In this document: in pieces, positions 1-8,490 of the stretch | Numbering within the stretch: the first letter of the stretch is position 1 | How the letters are laid out: each line of letters opens with the position of its first letter | NCBI GenBank assembly: GCA_023667185.1 | Contig: JAMPAP010000001.1 | Location: forward strand, 808,712-853,751 | Direction of reading: 5' to 3' | Length of the DNA: 45,040 bases | Source of the DNA: Lachnoclostridium sp. | GTDB lineage: Bacteria > Bacteroidota > Bacteroidia > Bacteroidales > Muribaculaceae | The notes under the pieces: generated by a model | Databases searched by the model: none | The model's input: only the letters and a program-made list of their open reading frames with translations | Told to the model about the DNA's origin: nothing | Made by a program: the position numbers and the translations under genes

Positions 1-60
1 GCGGGCTATTATGAGCCAAGCATTCGTCAAGGGTGACGCATTGACAAAGTCAGGATCGAA

Positions 61-265
61 GGAGGCGCGGAGCGCCGAGGTTGTCGGAAACCCCACATTT
101 ATGTGGGGAAAGCTATCTATCTGATACTTAGGCTCGGAGAGCCGATGTTGTGGTAATGAATTAGTCGTTACCACAACATCGCCTCTCCGAGGCTCAATTG
201 CCTGAGTATCCGCTTTTCCCCACATAAATGTGGGGTTTCCGACAACCTCGGCGCTCCGCGCCTCC
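61..265. repeat. 205-bp nested inverted repeat (palindrome)
   Basis: The outer arms at about 61-113 and 212-265 are nearly perfect reverse complements of each other, with one extra A in the right arm. They contain the self-complementary stretch CCCCACATTTATGTGGGG. Inner arms at about 130-156 and 168-194 pair with few mismatches around a short centre, so almost the whole segment could fold as one long hairpin or cruciform. A decayed relative of one half occurs at 44872-44938. The element lies 5' of a small gene whose paralog sits beside that second copy. No ORF of interest was seen here. The role is unknown; a mobile or REP-like palindromic element is possible. Confidence 0.85.
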
Positions 266-401
266 CTCGATGTAATTTCTTTTGGAGTGCATCCCGACAT
301 TAATTTAACATTATGCCACATAGGGTAAAGTTGAGGATACCCATTTTATTTTTTTATGATCACCTAGCGCTATTACGGACTCTTCAACTCTCATACAATA
401 A

Positions 402-429
402 CTAAAAACTAAAAACTAAAAACTAAAAA
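402..429 (+). repeat. Heptanucleotide tandem repeat (CTAAAAA)x4
   Basis: Four exact CTAAAAA units are followed directly by CTACTTC. They lie about 45 bp upstream of the -7 box of the small gene at 499-933. The same position upstream of the paralog at the right end holds 20 units of a related heptamer (CTAACAA or CTAACGA in gene orientation). The remaining sequence from 266 to 401 shows no gene or recognisable site. Confidence 0.85.
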
Positions 430-472
430 CTACTTCATGCCACTATGGTCATTTTCGGGTGAAAGAGCTATG

Positions 473-480
473 TATTTTTG
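473..480 (+). promoter_or_regulatory. -7 promoter box TATTTTTG
   Basis: This fits the Bacteroidetes -7 consensus TAnnTTTG and lies 19 nt before the ATG at 499. The flanking block from about 430 to 480 is conserved upstream of the right-end paralog, for example CTACTTC, GCCA(C/T)TATGGTCA and GTATTTTTGC. That conservation supports a real promoter. Confidence 0.65.
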
Positions 481-498
481 CAAAAATTACATAGCATT

Positions 499-933
499 AT
501 GAAACAGTTAGCAGTATCGCGGAGGTTCCGCACAAGTATTATCGAGAAAATTTCGTCATCTTTTTCTGGAGAGATGGCAGAGCATCTTATCACCTTGGCT
601 GATAGCCTTATGACAGAAGGCGTTATGCCTGACCTGTCAAAGGAAAATCAGATGACCCAGTCGATATTCCGTTACATATCATCGGACATCCTGACAGCCA
701 TCGAGCGCTCCCGCAAAGCACGCCAGCGTGCAGCAGAGCGCAAGCAGAAGAAGGGCGAAAGTCAGCCAAAGACCATCTATGTGGCTAACCTGGGCATGAC
801 ACTCATTGAGGGCAGAGACTTTGTGAAAAATGGTTGCAAATTTTCGATAAATCCCAACGTAGGGCTGACGCGGCAGCAGCGACGCCAGGCTGAGCGCCAG
901 CTTGAGCAAACCGAGCGCTCCCGGCAATACTAA
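499..933 (+). CDS. Small basic protein of unknown function, paralog of the gene at 43976-44500
   Basis: 144 aa from the ATG at 499; an upstream TTG in frame at 478 is less likely because the paralog aligns from this methionine (MKQLAVSRRF versus MKKLAVSRKF). Residues 1-80 are helical and end in a strongly basic stretch (ERSRKARQRAAERKQKK). The C-terminus is also basic (LTRQQRRQAERQLEQ). Between these ends, about 45 residues share nothing evident with the paralog. The N-terminal pattern (GEMAEHL, a spacer, PDLS, then a basic helix) loosely resembles DUF6291-type proteins, but I do not recognise the family with certainty. There is no signal peptide or membrane segment, and the charge suggests nucleic-acid binding (inference). 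The gene is monocistronic, with its own promoter, a tandem repeat and a palindrome upstream. Confidence 0.75.
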   Translation: MKQLAVSRRFRTSIIEKISSSFSGEMAEHLITLADSLMTEGVMPDLSKENQMTQSIFRYISSDILTAIERSRKARQRAAERKQKKGESQPKTIYVANLGMTLIEGRDFVKNGCKFSINPNVGLTRQQRRQAERQLEQTERSRQY

Positions 934-944
934 GGCTTTGAGAT

Positions 945-975
945 TTTGAAAATTGAAGGGATTTTGTTATCTTTG
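945..975 (+). promoter_or_regulatory. Promoter of the parC operon
   Basis: TTTG at 945-948 and TATCTTTG at 968-975 are separated by 19 nt, an excellent match to the Bacteroidetes housekeeping promoter. The start codon is 21 nt further on. Confidence 0.8.
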
Positions 976-996
976 CAGTCTAAGTAATCTTGATAC

Positions 997-3714
997 ATGA
1001 GCGAAGATATCACACCCAACGAAATCCCTGACGATGAGCTGAATGTAGAGCCGACTGCCGACAAAGAGCCGACTGCCGACGAGCTGCTTCCTACTGATGG
1101 CTTTGACCCTCAAATAATTGTAGACATGACCGATGACACGGTGCGTCACCGGTTGCGCGGTATGTTTCAGAGCTGGTTTCTCGACTATGCGAGCTACGTT
1201 ATTCTCGAACGTGCCGTGCCGCATATCGATGATGGTCTGAAACCTGTGCAACGACGTATCCTGCACTCGATGAAGATACTTGACGATGGCCATTTCAACA
1301 AGGTGGCCAACATCGTCGGTCACACCATGCAGTTTCATCCTCACGGTGATGCTTCAATCTACGAGGCTCTCGTGCAGCTTGGCCAGAAGGATCTGCTTGT
1401 GGAGACTCAGGGTAACTGGGGAAATGTGCTGACTGGTGCATCAGCGGCTGCCGGCCGTTATATCGAGGCGCGTCTGTCGCCGTTTGCCCTCGATGTGATC
1501 TACAATGCCAAGGTAACGGAATGGACTCCCAGCTACGACGGCCGCGCCAAGGAGCCGGTGGTCTTCCCGGTGAAGTTTCCGCTGCTCCTGACCCAGGGCG
1601 TCGAAGGTATTGCCGTAGGCCTCAGCTCAAAGATTCTTCCTCATAATTTCAATGAGATTATCGATGGCGCTATAGCATATCTCAAGGGTGAAGATTTCAC
1701 GTTGTATCCTGACTTTATCACCGGCGGCTCCATTGATGTCAGCCGCTATAACGATGGCGAGCGCGGAGGCGCTGTAAAAATCCGCGCCAAGATCGAGAAA
1801 CTTGACAACAAAACCCTTGCCATCACCGAGATACCTTACGGAAAGACCACTGCTACGGTCATCGAGTCGATCCTCAAGGCTTTCGAATCAGGCAAGATCA
1901 AGATACGTAAGGTGGAGGATATGACCACTGACCATGCATATATCCTCGTCCACCTCCTCCCGGGTACATCGAGCGACCGCACAATCGACGCTCTCTACGC
2001 ATTCTCTGACTGCGAAGTATCAATATCGCCCAACTGCTGCGTGATCTCTGACAACAAGCCTCATTTCATAGGGGTCAGTGACGTGCTCCGCCACAACGTA
2101 GACAACACCCGCGAGATTCTCCGCAAGGAGCTCACCATACAGCTCGACGAGGTAAACCTTCAGCTGCATTACCTGTCGCTGGAGCGTATATTCATCGAGA
2201 AGCGCATCTATAAGGACAAGGGTTACGAGGAGAGCGAAAACCGCGAGCAGGCCATAGAGCATATCCGCGGCCGCCTCGAAAAGTATGCCAAAAATCTTCT
2301 GCGCCCCATCTCTGACGATGACATCATACGCCTCTTCGATATCAAAATGGGTCGCATCCTGAAGTTTAATGCCGCTAAATGCGATGAGCAGATTGCGGCT
2401 CTCAATGCCCGCGCTGACGAGCTGAAGGCTCATCTGGCTACGTTGACCGAATATACCATCCGCTGGTTTGAAACCCTGAAGGAGAAATATGGCCATGCGT
2501 TCCCGCGCCGCACTCAGATTCGCAGCTTTGACTCCATCCAGGCTGCCACTGTGGCCGAGGCCAACGAGAAGCTTTACATCAACCGCGAGGAGGGATTCAT
2601 AGGCACCGGACTGAAGAAAGATGAGTTCCTGTGTAACTGCTCTTCGATTGATGATGTGATAATCTTCTACAAGGATGGCCGATACAAGATAGTGAAGGTG
2701 GCTGAAAAGCTGTCGGTTGGCAAGAATGTGCTTTATGTCAATGTGTTCAAGCCCAAGGACAACCGCACCATCTACAACGTGATTTATCAGAAAGGGCGTG
2801 GCGGCACTTATTACATGAAGCGATTCTCCGTAACCGGTATCACACGCGACAAGGAATACAACATCATCCCCGGCGATGTAGTTGCAGGACAGCGCGTTGC
2901 TTGGTTTACGGCTAATCCCAACGGTGAAGCCGAGATAGTGAAAGTAACCCTGAAGCCCAAGCTGAGGCTCAAGACGCTGCAGTTTGACGTCGACTTCTCA
3001 GGCATTGCCGTCAAAGGGCGTGGAGCCATGGGTAACATCGTAACCCGCAACGAAGTACACCGGTTCTCTCTCAAGGAGAAGGGTGGCTCGACACTGGGCG
3101 GACGCAACGTATGGTTTGATCAGGATGTCAACCGTCTCAACTACGATGGCCGCGGCCGGCTCCTAGGCGAGTTCAACTCCGGCGACCTTATCCTGGTGAT
3201 ACTCAACAATGGAGAATTTTTTACCACCTCATTCGAGGCGTCCAACCACTATCCGGAGAACATCCTCCGTATCGAGAAATTTGACCCCAACAAGATATGG
3301 ACCGCCGTGCTCAACGACGCTGACCAGGGGTATCCTTACTTGAAACGATTTAAGTTTGAGCCGGTCAACCGCCCGCAGCGTTACCTTGGCGAGAATGAAA
3401 AATCCACCCTCATCCTGCTCACTGACGAACCGGGCGCACGATTAGAAGTGACATTCGGCGGCGGCGATTCGTTCCGCGAGAAGATGGAGATCGTGGCTCA
3501 CGAGTTTATCGCCGTGAAGTCATACAAAGCTAAAGGTAAACGATTGACTATGTACACCTTGGGCGAAGTTACCGAGCTTGAACCAGTGGAAATGGAAGCC
3601 GAGCCTGATGAGGCTGATGATAACGAACCTGTGGACGTAGAGCCCATCGAGCCTGAACGTAGCGACGACGAGGTGCGCGATGAAATCACCGGACAGCAAC
3701 GACTTTTTGACTGA
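997..3714 (+). CDS. parC: DNA topoisomerase IV subunit A (ParC)
   Basis: 905-aa type IIA topoisomerase A subunit, which cleaves and rejoins DNA for decatenation together with ParE (not in this window). The winged-helix region carries SYVILERAVPHIDDGLKPVQRR and FHPHGDASIYEAL, and the catalytic tyrosine is Tyr155 in GRYIEARLS. The C-terminal half is the DNA-wrapping domain, followed by an acidic tail. An acidic N-terminal extension contains the repeat EPTAD twice. The last residues, GQQRLFD, resemble a sliding-clamp-binding QxxLF peptide. Length and sequence style fit Bacteroidetes ParC rather than GyrA, though gyrase A cannot be excluded by eye. Its TGA overlaps the next ATG (TGATG), implying translational coupling to the DUF3316 gene. 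Confidence 0.93.
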   Translation: MSEDITPNEIPDDELNVEPTADKEPTADELLPTDGFDPQIIVDMTDDTVRHRLRGMFQSWFLDYASYVILERAVPHIDDGLKPVQRRILHSMKILDDGHFNKVANIVGHTMQFHPHGDASIYEALVQLGQKDLLVETQGNWGNVLTGASAAAGRYIEARLSPFALDVIYNAKVTEWTPSYDGRAKEPVVFPVKFPLLLTQGVEGIAVGLSSKILPHNFNEIIDGAIAYLKGEDFTLYPDFITGGSIDVSRYNDGERGGAVKIRAKIEKLDNKTLAITEIPYGKTTATVIESILKAFESGKIKIRKVEDMTTDHAYILVHLLPGTSSDRTIDALYAFSDCEVSISPNCCVISDNKPHFIGVSDVLRHNVDNTREILRKELTIQLDEVNLQLHYLSLERIFIEKRIYKDKGYEESENREQAIEHIRGRLEKYAKNLLRPISDDDIIRLFDIKMGRILKFNAAKCDEQIAALNARADELKAHLATLTEYTIRWFETLKEKYGHAFPRRTQIRSFDSIQAATVAEANEKLYINREEGFIGTGLKKDEFLCNCSSIDDVIIFYKDGRYKIVKVAEKLSVGKNVLYVNVFKPKDNRTIYNVIYQKGRGGTYYMKRFSVTGITRDKEYNIIPGDVVAGQRVAWFTANPNGEAEIVKVTLKPKLRLKTLQFDVDFSGIAVKGRGAMGNIVTRNEVHRFSLKEKGGSTLGGRNVWFDQDVNRLNYDGRGRLLGEFNSGDLILVILNNGEFFTTSFEASNHYPENILRIEKFDPNKIWTAVLNDADQGYPYLKRFKFEPVNRPQRYLGENEKSTLILLTDEPGARLEVTFGGGDSFREKMEIVAHEFIAVKSYKAKGKRLTMYTLGEVTELEPVEMEAEPDEADDNEPVDVEPIEPERSDDEVRDEITGQQRLFD

Positions 3715-4574
3715 TGAAACGCATTTATAACCTTCTAATCGCAGTCATCGTTGCTGTAACAGCCCTGCCCGTGATGGCTGCCGAGGCTGACTCTGTAGAG
3801 ATTCTGCGACCGGTAAGAGCAGCTTATACAGCTGAGATTGGCTCCTCGCATCTTGCTGACACTTACCTCACTCCCCTACGCTATGACGGTATTCACGCCG
3901 CTCTGGCTTATCAGCGCTACCAGGCCATGAAGTTTGCCCCCGAGCGCTGGACTATGAGCCTGACGCTTAACCTTGGCCTCGATAAGGCTGACAACCCGGC
4001 GCGTAACGCCACGATGTGGAACCTCGCCTTGGATGCCGACTGGGGCATGATGCACCGCTGGCGCGTGCATCCGCTGCTTACTCTTGCGGCCGGCGGCTCG
4101 ACAACCATCAGTGCCGGAGCACTTTACAATGCCCGCAACGGTAACAATCCCGTGTCAGCAAAAGCCTCATGGACAGTGGATGTCACCGGATATGCTGCTT
4201 GCCATCTCACGATCGGCCACCTGCCCGTGACAATAGTCTACCGTCCTACAATTCCGGTAACCGGCGTTTTCTTCTCGCCCGACTACGGCGAGCTGTATTA
4301 CGAGATCTATCTCGGAAACCACTCCGGGCTCTGCCACGGTGCATGGTGGGGCAACTATTTCCGCATGGACAATCTCCTAACGGCCGACCTGGAGTTTGGC
4401 GCCACCTACCTCCGTGTAGGGTATCACGGCGGCATCTTCTCAAGCAAGGTCAACGATATCACTACCAATGTTTTCACTCACTCGTTTGTCGTAGGTATCT
4501 CGGGCGAATGGTTGAGTCTTAACCCGCGCAAGCCCCGGAGCTGCAAGTCGCGTATTGTTCAAGCCATTTACTGA
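3714..4574 (+). CDS. DUF3316-like secreted/outer-membrane-associated protein
   Basis: 286 aa with an N-terminal signal peptide ending near VMAA (residues 1-23). The rest is rich in aromatic residues and alternating polar/hydrophobic strands (for example TADLEFGATYLRVGYHGG), suggesting an exported beta-rich, possibly outer-membrane barrel protein. The sequence resembles the Bacteroidetes DUF3316 family, whose function is unknown. It overlaps parC by one base and the downstream S41 peptidase gene by one base; both junctions read CTGATGAAACG. The three genes therefore appear to be one translationally coupled operon. Confidence 0.75.
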   Translation: MKRIYNLLIAVIVAVTALPVMAAEADSVEILRPVRAAYTAEIGSSHLADTYLTPLRYDGIHAALAYQRYQAMKFAPERWTMSLTLNLGLDKADNPARNATMWNLALDADWGMMHRWRVHPLLTLAAGGSTTISAGALYNARNGNNPVSAKASWTVDVTGYAACHLTIGHLPVTIVYRPTIPVTGVFFSPDYGELYYEIYLGNHSGLCHGAWWGNYFRMDNLLTADLEFGATYLRVGYHGGIFSSKVNDITTNVFTHSFVVGISGEWLSLNPRKPRSCKSRIVQAIY

Positions 4575-5593
4575 TGAAACGTTATCTGCCACTGCTATTG
4601 CTGTCACTGATTCTCAGCATCGTGACCGCGTCGTGCCATAAACTCGAAAATCCCGCTAATGATCCCATAGGCAACTTCGAAGCACTATGGACTATCCTTG
4701 ACGAGCATTACTGCTTCTTTGCCGAGAAGGATGTCGACTGGGAAGCGGTTCACGCCAAATATCGCCCCCGCATCTCGGATGAGATGACATCCGAGGAACT
4801 TTTCAACGTGTGTGCTGATATGCTTGACGAGCTCCGCGACGGCCATACTAACCTCATATCGTCGTTCAACACCTCTTACTATCACGACTGGTGGAGCAAC
4901 TATCCGCAGAATTTCTCCTGGCGCCTTGTCGAGCAATACTATTTCAACTTCAACTATCTATCGGCATCAGGACTCATTTATGGATATCTGAATGATAATG
5001 TGGGCTATATCCGCTATTCGTCATTTGCCCAGCCTGTAGGTGAGGGCAACCTTGACAATGTGCTTTTCTACCTGCGCGGCGCCTCAAGGCTGATCATTGA
5101 CATCCGCGACAATGGTGGCGGCGACATGACTAATGTGGAGACGCTCGTGGCGCGATTCATCGACGCTCCTACCCTCGCCGGATATATTGTCCACAAGACA
5201 GGCCCGGGTCACAAGGATTTTTCCGAACCGTTTGCCTACACTTACAATCCTGCCGGTGCAGGGCGCATCCGCTGGGCTAAGCCGATAGTGGTGCTTACAA
5301 ACCGCTCTACATTCTCCGCGGCCAACAACTTTGCCTCGATAATGAAGCTGCTGCCTCAGGTGAAGATCGTGGGAGCTCCTACCGGTGGCGGTTCAGGTAT
5401 CCCTTACAACTCGGAGCTGCCCAACGGCTGGGGTGTGAGATTTTCAGCCTGCCCGGTATATGATGCACAAATGGTATGCACCGAGCCGGGAATCACCCCT
5501 TCGGATGGTTGCTACGTGGATCTCGAACCGCAGGCCGCACTTGAAGGCCACGACACCATGCTTGACTTTGCAATAAATCTTATCAACAATTGA
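4574..5593 (+). CDS. S41-family peptidase lipoprotein
   Basis: 339 aa. A lipoprotein signal peptide with lipobox TASC places the acylated cysteine at residue 21, so the protein should be anchored in an envelope membrane. The body matches the tail-specific/tricorn-like S41 fold: an N-terminal helical region, then IDIRDNGGGD and TNRSTFSAANNFAS. Ser248 is the probable nucleophile. I see no clear PDZ domain, as in other short Bacteroidetes S41 lipoproteins. It is the third gene of the parC operon, with its start overlapping the DUF3316 stop. The substrate is unknown. Confidence 0.85.
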   Translation: MKRYLPLLLLSLILSIVTASCHKLENPANDPIGNFEALWTILDEHYCFFAEKDVDWEAVHAKYRPRISDEMTSEELFNVCADMLDELRDGHTNLISSFNTSYYHDWWSNYPQNFSWRLVEQYYFNFNYLSASGLIYGYLNDNVGYIRYSSFAQPVGEGNLDNVLFYLRGASRLIIDIRDNGGGDMTNVETLVARFIDAPTLAGYIVHKTGPGHKDFSEPFAYTYNPAGAGRIRWAKPIVVLTNRSTFSAANNFASIMKLLPQVKIVGAPTGGGSGIPYNSELPNGWGVRFSACPVYDAQMVCTEPGITPSDGCYVDLEPQAALEGHDTMLDFAINLINN

Positions 5594-5647
5594 CGAACCA
5601 TTATCACCGGCCATTTGTTATAAAAGGGATATCAATTGTTTATTCTT

Positions 5648-6502
5648 ATGAGACTCAACGGCCGACGTGAAAGTAATAATGTGGATGACCGACGCCGGTC
5701 ATTCGGAGGTAAGGCGGGATTAGGTATAGGTGGCGTGATTGTCGCGGCGCTAATAGCCTGGTTTATGGGTGGAAACCCGCTCGATGTACTGATGTCTAAC
5801 TCCGGATCGCTTTTCTCCGGGCAAGAGCAAGAGTATACACCTACGGAGCAGGATGAGGAGCTTGCACGGTTTTCAAGCCAGATCCTTGCCGGAACGGAGG
5901 ATGTGTGGAGCGAGATTTTCAACCAGATGGGGATGACCTACGAGCCGCCGAAATTAGTGCTCTACACCGGCTCTATACAGAGCGGCTGTGGAGGCGCAAG
6001 TTCGTCTATGGGGCCATTTTACTGCTCGGCTGACCCGACGGTGTATATTGACCTGTCGTTTTTCACGCAGATGAAGCAGACTCTCGGAGCCGATGGCGAC
6101 TTTGCTTACGCCTACGTCATAGCCCATGAGGTGGGACATCATGTGCAATATCTTCTCGGCATACTCGACGATGCCCATAGCCTGATGGCGCGCCAAAGCG
6201 AAACGGAGGCTAACCGTACGAGCGTAAAAATCGAGCTGCAGGCCGACTTCCTTGCCGGAGTGTGGGCTCACCATGACAATGCGCGATTTTCTTCCCTTGA
6301 GCCGGGCGATCTGCAGGAGGCTCTTGACGCTGCCCACAAGATAGGCGATGACTATCTGCAGCAGAAGGCGCAAGGTTACACCGTGCCCGAGTCGTTCAAC
6401 CATGGTACATCTGACCAGCGCTACCGCTGGTTCAGCAAAGGCTTCACCACCGGCGACTTGCAGCAAGGCGACACCTTCGCCCTTCCCTACAATAGCCTTT
6501 GA
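5648..6502 (+). CDS. YpfJ-type neutral zinc metallopeptidase
   Basis: 284 aa from the ATG at 5648; a TTG at 5636 is in frame but less likely. A short basic N-terminus (MRLNGRRESNN) precedes a glycine-rich membrane segment at roughly residues 25-45. The catalytic zinc motif is HEVGHH (His160, Glu161, His164), and the downstream LQADFLAGVWAHH is the conserved second block of the family. The usual family features are intact: a single N-terminal membrane anchor and one metalloprotease domain. The physiological substrate is not known. It is separated from the S41 gene by 54 bases and is probably transcribed separately. Confidence 0.88.
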   Translation: MRLNGRRESNNVDDRRRSFGGKAGLGIGGVIVAALIAWFMGGNPLDVLMSNSGSLFSGQEQEYTPTEQDEELARFSSQILAGTEDVWSEIFNQMGMTYEPPKLVLYTGSIQSGCGGASSSMGPFYCSADPTVYIDLSFFTQMKQTLGADGDFAYAYVIAHEVGHHVQYLLGILDDAHSLMARQSETEANRTSVKIELQADFLAGVWAHHDNARFSSLEPGDLQEALDAAHKIGDDYLQQKAQGYTVPESFNHGTSDQRYRWFSKGFTTGDLQQGDTFALPYNSL

Positions 6503-6528
6503 TAAATAGCTGGAAAGTGCTATCTTTG
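6498..6528 (+). promoter_or_regulatory. Promoter of the 6536 membrane-protein gene
   Basis: TTTG at 6498-6501 and TATCTTTG at 6521-6528 are 19 nt apart. The upstream box overlaps the stop codon of the metallopeptidase gene. The ATG follows the -7 box by 7 nt, giving a very short leader. Confidence 0.75.
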
Positions 6529-6535
6529 CAGCATC

Positions 6536-7162
6536 ATGAAAAATCAACCCTTTAACGTCATCGAGGGTGTGATCATCCTCGTTGCAGTCTTGACCTTTAT
6601 TATCATTGCCAGCAGCTGCGGGCTGGCAGTAGGATTCTCTACGGTTTGGTTGCTGATATTACTCGTAGCCCTCGGTATATATGATCTCATTCCTAAAAAG
6701 AGCGGCAATACCTTTTGGCAGACCGTAGCGAGCTTCTGGAAATCAGACGATAGCCTCAGCCTAAAGCTCAAGCGCACTATCGCCATAATCATGATACCGG
6801 TGGCTATCTCAGGGCTTGTGGCCTCCTTCCTGATTACTATTGTTCTCCCAAACAAAATCACGGTCTACAACGACGGCAGCTACGACCGGAAATACTGCTT
6901 TTTCAGAGCGAAACATGACGACAAGATCATCAGTATGGATTTCGGCCAAGCCCTGATGATAAATCTTGGCGACCACATCCTCGAATACACCGAAGTGAAA
7001 TATAAGGATCACTGGGGACCCTTTGAGTATGGTCAGGAGACACTCTTCACCATCGAAAAAGGTCAATATCGCGTAGGTCGACGCCCCGAGTACATCATGC
7101 GTGAAGCCCCCGACTACATTAAGACCGAAAGAGCCACAAAGACCGTCTACGAGCTCCGCTAA
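6536..7162 (+). CDS. Membrane protein of unknown function
   Basis: 208 aa. Three hydrophobic segments are visible, at about residues 10-30, 35-50 and 83-108, followed by a soluble C-terminal domain of about 100 residues rich in charged and aromatic residues. I do not recognise the family. The gene has its own promoter and ends immediately before the stop codon of the convergent ATPase gene (no gap). It could be a small envelope protein whose C-terminal domain lies outside or inside the membrane; topology is not clear from the sequence. Confidence 0.7.
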   Translation: MKNQPFNVIEGVIILVAVLTFIIIASSCGLAVGFSTVWLLILLVALGIYDLIPKKSGNTFWQTVASFWKSDDSLSLKLKRTIAIIMIPVAISGLVASFLITIVLPNKITVYNDGSYDRKYCFFRAKHDDKIISMDFGQALMINLGDHILEYTEVKYKDHWGPFEYGQETLFTIEKGQYRVGRRPEYIMREAPDYIKTERATKTVYELR

Positions 7163-8446
7163 TCAATCCTTCAGGCTTCCTATTGGGACCACAAGGACAC
7201 CGTCTTCCCTGCGGAAAGCATAATTACCGGCTGCAGTCAATACCATCAAAAATGAAGGAACCTTCATTTTCGTAGTATCAATCTTGTTAGCAAGTTCTTT
7301 CAGCGTTGCAGCTCCCTCTTCAATCAGCTTTTCACCCCCTAATTTGATCTCCACAAGCCCATATCGGCCATCTCGCAAGTGGATTACTGCGTCACATTCC
7401 AGTCCATTTTTATCGCGATAATGAAACACGTTTCCATTTAGGGATTCGGCAAAAGTCCTTAAATCACGGATACATAGAGTCTCAAAGATAAGCCCAAAAG
7501 TATTCAAGTCTGACATCAGGTCGTTAGGGCCAATCCCAAGAGCAGCTGTTGCTATTGATGGGTCAGTAAAATATCGAGTGTCCGAGGAACGAATTGCCGT
7601 CTTGGATCTTAAATTAGGGTTCCATGCTTCGACATCTTCGATAACAAATATATCTTTAAGAGCATTTATATATGATGCAACAGTATCGATATCAAATGTT
7701 TCTCCCTCGTTGTTAATCAGATCATTTCTTATAGCAGTATTTGCAACCTGAGCACCTTGATGACGTGCATACGACCGCAACAATCTATGCACACGAGCAG
7801 GATCCCTTGCTACATTGTCTACTCTTTGTATATCTCTATTTTGGACAGCATCAATATAGTCAAAGGCTTGATCAAGAGCGATATCATCTTCCATATTTAC
7901 AGCCATAGGCCATCCACCTCGACATATAATGAAGGCCATTCGCTCTAATTCAATATTAGAAATACCGGAAATATCAAGTCCCCCATTAAAAATTTCGGAC
8001 AGAGAGACCTCGCCTGAGGAATCTCCGGATTCCCATAATGTCATAGGACGCATTCTTACCCAGGCAAATCTACCCGTTCCTGTATGAATAATCTTACTCA
8101 TATCCGGTGGAACTGAAGACCCTGTTAATATAAATAGCCCTACCTGATGACGATGGTCGGCTTCAAATCTAATTGAATCCCAAAGTTGTGGAGCAATCTG
8201 CCATTCATCAATAAGTCGTGGATTCTCTCCCTTCAAGAGTAGTTTCGGATTGAGTGTGGCAAGTTGTATATTCTGTTCTACTTTTCCAGGTTCTGACATA
8301 TATAATATACTGTTTGCTTGTTGTTCAGCAGTGGTGGTTTTTCCGCACCATTTAGCTCCCTCAATAATTACCGCACCCTTTCCTTTTAACTTGCGTTCAA
8401 GTATCTTGTCGGCAATCCTTGGTCTATATGAATGTCTAACAGCCAT
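7163..8446 (-). CDS. AAA ATPase with DUF4143 C-terminal domain
   Basis: 427 aa. The N-terminal AAA_14-type ATPase has Walker A GAKWCGKT (residues 30-37) and Walker B RLIDEWQ, with sensor LFILTGSS. The C-terminal DUF4143 region carries LECDAVIHLRDGRYGLVEIK, an Asp...Glu-x-Lys arrangement like a PD-(D/E)xK nuclease fold. Such proteins are common and often multi-copy in Bacteroidetes, with unclear function. Base composition is lower in GC than the neighbours, consistent with transfer. The gene is preceded by a -7 box (8467-8474) and then by five 23-bp direct repeats. A second family member is at 35157-36371. Confidence 0.88.
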   Translation of the reverse strand: MAVRHSYRPRIADKILERKLKGKGAVIIEGAKWCGKTTTAEQQANSILYMSEPGKVEQNIQLATLNPKLLLKGENPRLIDEWQIAPQLWDSIRFEADHRHQVGLFILTGSSVPPDMSKIIHTGTGRFAWVRMRPMTLWESGDSSGEVSLSEIFNGGLDISGISNIELERMAFIICRGGWPMAVNMEDDIALDQAFDYIDAVQNRDIQRVDNVARDPARVHRLLRSYARHQGAQVANTAIRNDLINNEGETFDIDTVASYINALKDIFVIEDVEAWNPNLRSKTAIRSSDTRYFTDPSIATAALGIGPNDLMSDLNTFGLIFETLCIRDLRTFAESLNGNVFHYRDKNGLECDAVIHLRDGRYGLVEIKLGGEKLIEEGAATLKELANKIDTTKMKVPSFLMVLTAAGNYAFRREDGVLVVPIGSLKD

Positions 8447-8466
8447 AATGATAATGTTTTTGACTG

Positions 8467-8474
8467 CAAATATA
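8467..8474 (-). promoter_or_regulatory. -7 box TATATTTG of the DUF4143 ATPase gene
   Basis: On the minus strand TATATTTGC lies 20 nt before the ATG. The -33 region falls at the edge of the 23-bp repeats and lacks a clear TTTG, so the repeats may replace or modulate the upstream element. Confidence 0.6.
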
Positions 8475-8490
8475 ATACTTTATTTTTATA

